Shown here: in pieces, positions 1 to 4,392 of the stretch
Numbering within the stretch: the first letter of the stretch is position 1
Layout: every line of letters starts with the position of its first letter
Source: an uncultured Collinsella sp.
GTDB lineage: Bacteria > Actinomycetota > Coriobacteriia > Coriobacteriales > Coriobacteriaceae
Assembly (NCBI GenBank): GCA_900551655.1
Contig: URWM01000086.1
Span: 1 to 6,769, forward strand
DNA: 6,769 nt
Direction: 5' to 3'
Position numbers and translations under genes: made by a program
The notes under the pieces: generated by a model
What the model was told of the DNA's origin: nothing
The model's database searches: none
Seen by the model: the letters and a program-made list of their open reading frames with translations, nothing else

Positions 1-4
1 GCCT

Positions 5-37
5 TCGTCGGCAGCGTCAGATGTGTATAAGAGACAG
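5..37 (+). other. Nextera (Tn5) read-1 adapter, synthetic
   Basis: This is the Illumina Nextera read-1 transposase adapter. The last 19 bases (19-37) are the Tn5 mosaic end, and the preceding bases are the read-1 primer tail. The four bases before it (1-4) are probably leftover primer or index. It is library DNA, not genome, and it truncates the gene that follows. Confidence 0.97.
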
Positions 38-297
38 CTGTAGGACTGCATAAGATTGGTTGCCTTTGCCGAGCGGTCGGTCACAAAGGTACCGCGACCG
101 TGCTGCCGAACCACCAGTCCTAAACGCTCCAGTTCCTGCAGAGCCAGGCGTACCGTAGTGCGCGAGAGACCATAGCGCTCCGAAAGTTCGCGCTCGGAAG
201 GAATCATGTCACCGGCGCGATATTCATGGTCAATCTTTTCGGTCAGAATATCGACCAGCTGATCGTACAGCGGCTGCTTACGCGCTCCGATCGCCAT
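38..297 (-). CDS. GntR-family (HutC-type) transcriptional regulator, N-terminal part
   Basis: This is the N-terminal DNA-binding half of a GntR-family repressor. 86 residues are visible before the adapter cuts the gene. Residues 8-74 form the family's winged helix-turn-helix: PLYDQLVDIL, then IPSERELSERYGLSRTTVR (32-50), then ALQELERLGLV and the wing HGRGTFV (67-73). The spacing and wing are typical of the HutC subfamily (NagR/YvoA, DasR, AgaR-type), whose members carry a C-terminal UTRA sugar-phosphate-sensing domain; that part is missing here. The start is set by a strong ribosome binding site, GGGAGG at 303-308, five bases upstream of the ATG. The gene lies downstream of the PTS operon on the same strand, behind the terminator at 383-416, so it probably has its own promoter. 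I infer that it controls the PTS operon in response to a sugar phosphate; the effector is unknown. Confidence 0.9.
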
Positions 298-346
298 CCT
301 ATCCTCCCTTTTGCTCGAATTCGGCTAACTACCTAGGGTGTTATGC

Positions 347-376
347 ATTATCTGTCTGCCACACCCGAATCATTAA
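347..376 (-). promoter_or_regulatory. Possible promoter of the GntR gene
   Basis: On the minus strand, GATAAT (347-352) matches the -10 consensus at five of six bases. TTAATG (371-376) is a poor -35 at 18 bp spacing. It lies between the PTS terminator and the regulator's ribosome binding site, where a separate promoter is expected. This is weak evidence. Confidence 0.3.
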
Positions 377-382
377 GAAAAC

Positions 383-416
383 AAAAGCCGCGCGCTCTTT
401 CGAGCACGCGGCTTTT
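383..416 (-). terminator. Intrinsic terminator of the PTS operon
   Basis: The arms 383-392 and 407-416 (AAAAGCCGCG / CGCGGCTTTT) pair perfectly. One mismatch (393/406) and four more pairs (394-397 with 402-405) follow, closing a four-base loop. Read on the minus strand, the hairpin ends in TTTT, then GT and TTTC, which is a usable U-rich tail. It ends the PTS operon about 65 bases after the IID stop codon and separates it from the GntR gene. Confidence 0.85.
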
Positions 417-440
417 AACATACACATGGCTTAAGGGGTC

Positions 441-469
441 GGGGTGTGAGCCGCGTAGGGACACACCCC
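441..469. repeat. GC-rich inverted repeat after IID
   Basis: GGGGTGTG (441-448) and CACACCCC (462-469) form a perfect 8-bp stem with a 13-base loop, just past the IID stop codon. There is no U-rich tail on either strand, so it is more likely an mRNA 3'-end stabilising hairpin than a terminator. Confidence 0.5.
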
Positions 470-482
470 TCAAGCTAGAGCC

Positions 483-1565
483 TTACCAGATGCTCGGCCA
501 GAGACCAAGCGGGCCAGCGCCCAGGATGCCAAGGACGAAGAGCAGGAGAATGCCCTTGGTCGGGGTCCAGCTGTGCTTAGCGAACATGTAGTAAAGCAGC
601 AGCGTAAGCATAAGCGGGACGAGCTTCGGGACGATGGTGTTGAGGGTGTCGGCAACAGAGAAGTTGACCGGATCCTCGGTAACGGTGCCGTAGGTCACGG
701 ACTCCATGCCGTTGCCCAGATCGGTGACGCCGCACTCGACAGCGTTGCCGTCGGCATCGGAAGCGGTAAGGGCGTTGCCGTCCTTATCGGTCATGGCGAT
801 GGTACCGGCCTCAGCGGTCTCGGTATCGATGCCCTCCATACCGGTGAAGTTCTCGGCCTCCTTCTCGGAGACGATCACGGTAGTAGCGGAGAGACCACGG
901 GTGGTGCCGTTGGGGATCTGGAGGTTGATCTGGGTGCCACCCATGGTGACGACCAGGCAACCGACGACGAAGACGCCCATGATGGAAGCGGCACGCGTGA
1001 AGGCCTGCATGTTGGCGGTCAGAGCGTCAATAGCGCTGGTGCCAAGCTTGTAGGACCAGTTCATGAGCCAGAAGCGCAGAGCGAACTGGACAGCGTTGAA
1101 GATCACCAGGAAGATGATCGGCGCAGCAGCGTTGCCGTTGATGGCCATGTTGGAGGTGATGCCGGCCGTGATAGGCACGAGCGTCAGCCAGAACAGGGCG
1201 TCACCGATACCACCGAGCGGGCCCATTGCGGCGACGCGGACGGCGCGGATCGTGGGGATGTCAACCTTGTTCTGCTCGAGCGAAAGCACGATGCCCATAA
1301 CAAAGGTGACGAGGAACGGGTGGGTGTTGAAGAACTCCAGGTTGTGGCTCATGGAAGCCGCGAGGTCGTTCTTGTTGGTGTGGATCTTCTCCAGACCGGG
1401 GATGATGGAGTAGAGCCAGCCAGCGGCCTGCATACGCTCGTAGTTGAACGAGGCCTGCAGGAAGCAGGAGCGCCAAGCCATCTTGTTGAGGGTCTTCTGG
1501 TCGAGCTGCGGAGCAGGAGTGAGATCCTCGTAGTGCTCCGGGATCACATACTCATTAGATGCCAT
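483..1565 (-). CDS. PTS system, mannose/N-acetylgalactosamine-type, IID component
   Basis: IID is the second membrane subunit of a mannose-family PTS permease and forms the sugar channel with IIC. The 360-residue protein shows family hallmarks: WRSCFLQASFNYERMQAAG (31-49), NTHPFLVTFVMG (80-91) and GPLGGIGDALFW (115-126). Hydrophobic segments lie at about 148-168, 195-210, 313-328 and 337-355. It is closest to AgaD/AgaE-type IIDs as I recall them. Those are about 265-280 residues, so this one is long; the excess is a polar, acidic insertion at about 222-300 containing DKDGNA and DADGNA. The start at 1565 is preferred over an in-frame ATG at 1598 because GGAGGTGA (1574-1581) lies eight bases upstream of it. 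The reading frame overlaps the end of IIC by 11 bases, suggesting translational coupling. Confidence 0.93.
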   Translation of the reverse strand: MASNEYVIPEHYEDLTPAPQLDQKTLNKMAWRSCFLQASFNYERMQAAGWLYSIIPGLEKIHTNKNDLAASMSHNLEFFNTHPFLVTFVMGIVLSLEQNKVDIPTIRAVRVAAMGPLGGIGDALFWLTLVPITAGITSNMAINGNAAAPIIFLVIFNAVQFALRFWLMNWSYKLGTSAIDALTANMQAFTRAASIMGVFVVGCLVVTMGGTQINLQIPNGTTRGLSATTVIVSEKEAENFTGMEGIDTETAEAGTIAMTDKDGNALTASDADGNAVECGVTDLGNGMESVTYGTVTEDPVNFSVADTLNTIVPKLVPLMLTLLLYYMFAKHSWTPTKGILLLFVLGILGAGPLGLWPSIW

Positions 1566-2355
1566 CTTCGAAGTCACCTCCGTCAGAAACAGCTGCACCC
1601 TTCAGCTCGGTCTGCTGCTGGAAGTCCCAGAAAGCGATGCCGAAGCCGATGAGAGCGAGGATGAGCAGAGCAGGGGTTGCCAGCGAATCGTTGGCAACGG
1701 TGATGAGCGCGAGGCCAAAGCCCATGAGGAAGAAGCCCCACATATCGCGGTTCATCATAACCTTGAGCAGGACGGCGAAGCCGACGAAGCGCATCATGCC
1801 GCCTGCAGCGGACAGACCGGTCTGCAGCCAAGTCGGGATGGCGGAAGCGATGGTCTGACCAATGGTAGCGCCAGCGATGAAGAACAGGGTGACGACGACA
1901 GCGAAGATCAGGCCGAGCAGAGCCATGGCGAAGTAGTTCAGGCGCTCGATGCCCTTGGTGTCCGCGTTGTGAGCCATGTTATCGGCCGTGGACATAAGCG
2001 GGGACATAAGCGTGAAGACCAGGGTAACGCCGAGCTGGCCAAGCAGAGCGAACGGAATGGCGAGGCCGACTGCCGCGTTGGGCTCGAGGCCCGTGGCGAT
2101 AGCGAGAATGGCTGCCATGATGCCGCCGATGACGGCGTTAGGCGGCTGAGCGCCTCCGATCGGCATGTTGCCGATCGTCATGAGCTGATAGGTACCACCC
2201 ACGAGAAGACCGGTGTTGAGGTCGCCAAGGATAAGACCGATGACGGCGCCGGTGACGATGGGCTGATAGAGAGACTCGAGGAAGTCAAACTGGTCGATTG
2301 CCGCGATGAACGTGACGACGAAGACCAGAGCGATCTGGATGATCGAGTATTCCAT
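1555..2355 (-). CDS. PTS system, mannose/N-acetylgalactosamine-type, IIC component (AgaW-like)
   Basis: IIC is the sugar-binding and translocating membrane subunit. At 266 residues it has the normal family length and is hydrophobic nearly throughout. Features shared with AgaW/AgaC-type IICs, from memory, are LGDLNTGLLVGGTYQLM (43-59), GGAQPPNAVIGG (67-78), HNADTKGIERLNY (129-141), GFAVLLKVMM (192-201) and the C-terminal tail FEDGI. The NADTKGIERLNY segment and this tail point to the N-acetylgalactosamine/galactosamine branch rather than the glucose/mannose branch. The start has an excellent ribosome binding site, AAAGGAGG at 2362-2369, six bases upstream. A 90-base gap containing two hairpins separates it from IIB. 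The codons near the C-terminus also contain the ribosome binding site of IID. Confidence 0.94.
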   Translation of the reverse strand: MEYSIIQIALVFVVTFIAAIDQFDFLESLYQPIVTGAVIGLILGDLNTGLLVGGTYQLMTIGNMPIGGAQPPNAVIGGIMAAILAIATGLEPNAAVGLAIPFALLGQLGVTLVFTLMSPLMSTADNMAHNADTKGIERLNYFAMALLGLIFAVVVTLFFIAGATIGQTIASAIPTWLQTGLSAAGGMMRFVGFAVLLKVMMNRDMWGFFLMGFGLALITVANDSLATPALLILALIGFGIAFWDFQQQTELKGAAVSDGGDFEDGI

Positions 2356-2378
2356 CTTGCTCCTCCTTTCAAAATGAA

Positions 2379-2404
2379 TGTACGCACTTTGGATTTCACG
2401 TACA
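2379..2404 (-). repeat. Hairpin 1 in the IIB-IIC gap
   Basis: TGTACG (2379-2384) and CGTACA (2399-2404) pair as a 6-bp stem with a 14-base loop in the operon mRNA, just upstream of the IIC ribosome binding site. It is probably a stabilising or processing element. Confidence 0.45.
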
Positions 2405-2407
2405 GAA

Positions 2408-2429
2408 TGTCAGGGTTTCATTCCTGACA
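2408..2429 (-). repeat. Hairpin 2 in the IIB-IIC gap
   Basis: TGTCAGG (2408-2414) and CCTGACA (2423-2429) form a perfect 7-bp stem with an 8-base loop, 17 bases after the IIB stop codon. With no U-rich tail it is not a strong terminator. It may protect the upstream mRNA segment or set the ratio of soluble to membrane subunits. Confidence 0.55.
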
Positions 2430-2445
2430 ACGTGGATCATGAGGA

Positions 2446-2928
2446 TTACGAGAAGAGCTTGCTCGTGTCCTCAACAGGCGTGCTCGGAACGCGCCTGATC
2501 TCCAACTCCACCCCCAATTCCTGCAGCTCTTTAAACGCAGCGACATCCTCGTCGTTAACTGCGACGGAGGTGGCGACTTGGCGCTTTCCTTCCGACATGT
2601 GCATGTTGCCGATGTTTACCTTCTTTATAGGCACACCGCCCTTGACGAGCGTAAGCACGTCTTCCGGTGTTTCGGCCACGATGAAGATCTTCTGGCGCGG
2701 GCTCGCCTTGCCAATGACGTCGATGGTCTTCTGCAGAGAGAAGAAACGCGTAGCGACGCCGGCGGGAGCGGCCATCTTCATGAGGTTCTGGCGCATGGTG
2801 TTGGACGCCACGTCGTCGTTGGCGACGAGGATGAGGTTGGAGCCCAGGGTGGAGTTCCACTGGGTGGCAACCTGACCATGAACCAGTCGGTTATCGATGC
2901 GGGTAAGAAGAATGTTGGGTTCTGCCAT
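2446..2928 (-). CDS. PTS system, mannose/N-acetylgalactosamine-type, IIB component (AgaV/AgaB-like)
   Basis: IIB is the cytoplasmic subunit that takes phosphate from IIA on a histidine and passes it to the incoming sugar. The 160-residue protein has normal length for the mannose/sorbose IIB family. It starts with LLTRIDNRLVHGQVATQW, in which His17 is the phosphorylated residue. Further family features are LVANDDVA (33-40), GGVPIKKVNIGNMH (98-111) and the ending VPSTPVEDTSKLFS. As I recall them, AgaV and AgaB share this GNMH-(x)-GK/R segment closely, which supports an amino-sugar substrate. The start at 2928 has AAGGA at 2940-2944, 11 bases upstream, which is acceptable spacing. The gap to yajC upstream is 36 bases, so the two are co-transcribed. 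Confidence 0.94.
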   Translation of the reverse strand: MAEPNILLTRIDNRLVHGQVATQWNSTLGSNLILVANDDVASNTMRQNLMKMAAPAGVATRFFSLQKTIDVIGKASPRQKIFIVAETPEDVLTLVKGGVPIKKVNIGNMHMSEGKRQVATSVAVNDEDVAAFKELQELGVELEIRRVPSTPVEDTSKLFS

Positions 2929-2964
2929 GTTGATCAGCTTCCTTTCGTTATTTGCTGACGACAG

Positions 2965-3246
2965 TTACTTGATCTCCTGAATCGCGTAACGCGAAACATC
3001 TACGACGGCTCCGGATCGGACTTTGATCTGGACCTTCTCGCCTTCGATGCCTTTGACGGTTCCGTAGATACCGCCGGCGAAAAGAACCTCTTGACCCGGC
3101 TTGAGCTCGGTGTGCAGCTCCTTGAAGTACTTCTGCTTCTTCTTCATGTTGATTTGCGACCAGATGGTGTAAATCAAGCCCATGATGACAAGCAGGCCTA
3201 AAAGGGCGACCGAGGAGCTCAGGACGTTGGCTCCGAAATCGGCCAT
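2965..3246 (-). CDS. yajC: YajC-family membrane protein inside the PTS operon
   Basis: This 93-residue protein has one N-terminal membrane segment (about 9-30, ALLGLLVIMGLIYTIW), a basic stretch MKKKQKY (34-40) and a cytoplasmic domain. That domain carries the YajC signature LKPGQEVLFAGGIYGTV (48-64), with IKVRSGAVVDVSRYAI following. YajC normally accompanies SecDF and the SecYEG translocon, but no sec gene is present here. Its ATG overlaps the IIA stop codon by one base (TAATG), so it is translationally coupled to IIA and belongs to the operon. A YajC-like gene is also found with the Aga-type PTS used for glycosaminoglycan disaccharides in streptococci (pneumococcal SP_0321-SP_0327, as I recall). 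It is therefore probably a PTS-linked paralogue, perhaps helping assemble or stabilise IIC/IID. Family assignment is firm; the role is inference. Confidence 0.88.
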   Translation of the reverse strand: MADFGANVLSSSVALLGLLVIMGLIYTIWSQINMKKKQKYFKELHTELKPGQEVLFAGGIYGTVKGIEGEKVQIKVRSGAVVDVSRYAIQEIK

Positions 3247-3689
3247 TAGATGCCGTCCTCGTCGCCGAAGATATCCTCTTCCTCGGAGCCGGCAACGGAT
3301 GCGACCGTCTGGGCGGTGACGCCCGTCTGGCCAACGGTCACGGCCTGCTCGCCAAGCTCGGCGAGCGTGGCATTGCCGCGGAGGAACAGAAGCTCAATAA
3401 CCATGGGAAGGTTGGTGCCAGTCAGAACCTCGACGTTGTCGACATCCTGGGCAATCATCATCGACTGGTTGAACGGGGTGCCGCCAAGCAGGTCGGTAAA
3501 GACGAGCACGCCATCGCACTCCTCGCGCATGGCGGTAATAGCGGCGCGGAGATCCTCACCGTAGGAAGCAGCCTGGTCGCCCTCAAAAGGAACGACGGTA
3601 AAAGCGGGCTGGTCGCCGGCAACCATAGCGATAGCGCTAGCTAGGCCGGGTGCGAACTGTCCATGACCGGTAAGAATAAAGCCAACCAT
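3246..3689 (-). CDS. PTS system, mannose-family IIA component
   Basis: IIA accepts phosphate from HPr and passes it to IIB; it acts in the cytoplasm as a dimer. The 147-residue protein starts with MVGFILTGHGQFAPGL, where His9 is the phosphorylation site. It also has FTDLLGGTPFN (64-74) and TGTNLPMVIE (90-99), both typical of the EIIA-Man fold, and it is a stand-alone IIA rather than a IIA-IIB fusion as in ManX. The C-terminus is acidic (SEEEDIFGDEDGI) and ends in the same EDGI as IIC. It is the first gene of the operon. The ribosome binding site GGAAGGGA (3697-3704) lies seven bases upstream of the ATG and falls partly inside a potential hairpin. The stop codon overlaps the yajC start. Confidence 0.95.
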   Translation of the reverse strand: MVGFILTGHGQFAPGLASAIAMVAGDQPAFTVVPFEGDQAASYGEDLRAAITAMREECDGVLVFTDLLGGTPFNQSMMIAQDVDNVEVLTGTNLPMVIELLFLRGNATLAELGEQAVTVGQTGVTAQTVASVAGSEEEDIFGDEDGI

Positions 3690-3699
3690 TCAAATTTCC

Positions 3700-3742
3700 C
3701 TTCCGAAGGTGTGTACAATCTGAGTCCGATGATTTTCGGAAG
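3700..3742 (-). promoter_or_regulatory. Leader hairpin that could mask the IIA ribosome binding site
   Basis: In the PTS leader RNA, CTTCCGAA (3742-3735) pairs perfectly with TTCGGAAG (3707-3700), across a 27-base loop. The second arm includes the GGAAG part of the ribosome binding site. The first arm can instead pair locally (TCCGA 3740-3736 with TCGGA 3729-3725), so the two folds exclude each other. This fits possible translational control but is not demonstrated. Confidence 0.35.
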
Positions 3743-3804
3743 CCAGCGGGCGCTCGCCCTTAAAGCTTCTTAGAAAGCCTTCTTTGAAGACCAGTGGTTT
3801 CTAA

Positions 3805-3820
3805 ACTGGTAGTAACCACG
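3805..3820. promoter_or_regulatory. Candidate HutC/DasR-type operator of the PTS operon
   Basis: ACTGGTAGTAACCACG contains the palindrome TGGT-N4-ACCA (3807-3818). As I recall, the 16-bp site of DasR/NagR-like GntR regulators is close to ACTGGTCTAGACCACT, which matches outside the four central bases. It lies about 10-25 bases downstream of the predicted PTS start site, a normal repressor position. A further ACCAGT half-site (3790-3795) is next to it. Confidence 0.5.
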
Positions 3821-3835
3821 TGACGTGTTGTTGTC

Positions 3836-3844
3836 ACTATATCA
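3836..3844 (-). promoter_or_regulatory. Extended -10 promoter of the PTS operon
   Basis: On the minus strand TGATATAGT has the TG of an extended -10 (3844-3843), one spacer base and TATAGT (3841-3836), matching TATAAT at five of six bases. No good -35 is seen, which extended -10 promoters can tolerate. Transcription would start near 3829, giving a leader of about 140 bases that begins just before the candidate operator. Confidence 0.5.
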
Positions 3845-3877
3845 CCCCAAAAGAGGTCGCTTTCGTTGATTCATACG

Positions 3878-3891
3878 GTAAAACGTTTTTG
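3878..3891. promoter_or_regulatory. LacI-family/cre-like palindrome 1
   Basis: GTAAAACGTTTTTG holds the perfect 10-bp palindrome AAAACGTTTT, with the central CG typical of LacI-family operators and of the catabolite site core AAANCGNTTT. It is about 35-50 bases upstream of the predicted PTS -10 element. The outer bases do not fit the full cre consensus. Confidence 0.35.
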
Positions 3892-3911
3892 CACCGCTCA
3901 CGGTGATAAAT

Positions 3912-3928
3912 CGACCGTTTACCGGTCG
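3912..3928. repeat. Inverted repeat CGACCG-N5-CGGTCG
   Basis: Six bases each side (3912-3917 and 3923-3928) pair perfectly around five bases. Its first 14 bases (3912-3925) recur at 4130-4143 with one mismatch. It belongs to the ACCG/CGGT cluster between the two divergent operons. Confidence 0.6.
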
Positions 3929-3950
3929 TTAACACTTCTACCTGCGGTTT

Positions 3951-3964
3951 TGAAACCGTTTCGA
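3951..3964. promoter_or_regulatory. LacI-family/cre-like palindrome 2
   Basis: TGAAACCGTTTCGA fits the cre consensus TGAAANCGNTTTCA at all but two positions and contains the palindrome GAAACCGTTTC. It is about 73 bases, seven helical turns, from the first cre-like site, a spacing that would allow looping. It is also part of the inverted repeat 3945-3958. Confidence 0.35.
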
Positions 3965-4112
3965 AATGTTTTGGCAAAAGATCGGATCTTTTCCTGTGTC
4001 TAAACAACGCAGGGCGGCTAAAAATAGCGTGTAGAAAAATTGCAGGTCATTGTGAAGATATGTGAATTGGTCTTTTTGACTTAATACCAGTTAGAACCAG
4101 TTTTGAGATTAT

Positions 4113-4142
4113 CGGTGAACGGTAGTTTTCGACCGTTCACCG
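4113..4142. repeat. Perfect 11-bp inverted repeat with ACCG/CGGT half-sites
   Basis: CGGTGAACGGT (4113-4123) and ACCGTTCACCG (4132-4142) pair perfectly with an 8-base loop. No U-rich run follows on either strand, so a terminator is unlikely. Its right arm overlaps a copy of the 14-base element also found at 3912-3925. It could be a regulator binding site. Confidence 0.65.
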
Positions 4143-4349
4143 GTTTCTTGTAATCGTTTGCAGTTGTTTTCCCAGATGAATTAGGGAAACGCGATGGAGC
4201 GTTTGCGCAATCGCGGGAAGTTTTGGCATTTGTCCTCATCCCCCGCGCGTCAAACTCCCGCATCCATAAATGAGCCAATAGCTCACGTTAATCGTTTTCA
4301 ATCATTACTTACTCAGTTTCAGTAATTATTTATCGTTTGTCATTAATTC

Positions 4350-4358
4350 TGATATGAT
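4350..4358 (+). promoter_or_regulatory. Extended -10 promoter of the DUF2975-HTH operon
   Basis: TGATATGAT has the extended -10 TG (4350-4351), one spacer base and TATGAT (4353-4358), five of six bases of consensus. Transcription would start near 4365, 28 bases before the ATG at 4393. This rules against the in-frame ATG at 4354, which lies inside the -10 element. Confidence 0.5.
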
Positions 4359-4369
4359 ACAAATATCAT
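4354..4369. promoter_or_regulatory. Candidate autoregulatory operator
   Basis: ATGATA-CAAA-TATCAT is a perfect 6-bp inverted repeat with a 4-base spacer. It overlaps the predicted -10 and start site of the DUF2975-HTH operon. This is where a small dimeric Cro/CI-type repressor, such as the second gene's product, would block transcription. Confidence 0.45.
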
Positions 4370-4392
4370 CCAAAACGCCGATTGGAGGGGTT

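Larger units (their letters stand above)
3690..4392. other. Divergent intergenic regulatory region, no gene
   Basis: About 700 bases separate the minus-strand PTS operon from the plus-strand DUF2975 gene. The sequence is clearly richer in A and T than the flanking genes. I see no convincing coding frame; the longest short one (4081-4278, minus) lacks a ribosome binding site and a recognisable protein. The region holds one extended -10 promoter facing each way, a candidate HutC-type operator, two LacI/cre-like palindromes and a cluster of ACCG/CGGT inverted repeats. Confidence 0.7.

Noticed and set aside
19..37. Tn5 mosaic end read as a natural transposon end
   Set aside because: It is joined to the Illumina read-1 primer sequence and occurs at both extreme ends of the window, so it is library adapter, not a mobile element.
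1566..1598. Earlier ATG for IID, adding 11 residues
   Set aside because: The extra codons contain the ribosome binding site GGAGGTGA of the downstream ATG at 1565, and the added peptide matches nothing expected at a IID N-terminus.
573..1652. Long plus-strand open frame of 359 codons opposite the IID gene
   Set aside because: It is antisense to IID, has a low-complexity Gly/Asp/Val/His-rich product, no plausible ribosome binding site, and arises from high GC at third positions of the true gene.
3690..4100. Sigma-54 promoter for the PTS operon, as in LevR/ManR-controlled mannose PTS operons
   Set aside because: No TGGCAC-N5-TTGC-type -24/-12 element is present on the minus strand, and Actinobacteria generally lack sigma-54.
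3876..4144. CRISPR array or iteron-type replication origin
   Set aside because: The repeats are short, unequally spaced and in both orientations, with no uniform spacers; no cas or replication initiator gene is present.
4081..4278. Short minus-strand open frame (65 codons) in the divergent intergenic region
   Set aside because: It has no ribosome binding site and no recognisable motif, lies in AT-rich regulatory sequence, and covers a perfect hairpin.
4354..4392. Earlier ATG for the DUF2975 protein, adding 13 residues
   Set aside because: This ATG lies inside the predicted -10 element and has no ribosome binding site, whereas the ATG at 4393 is preceded by GGAGG.
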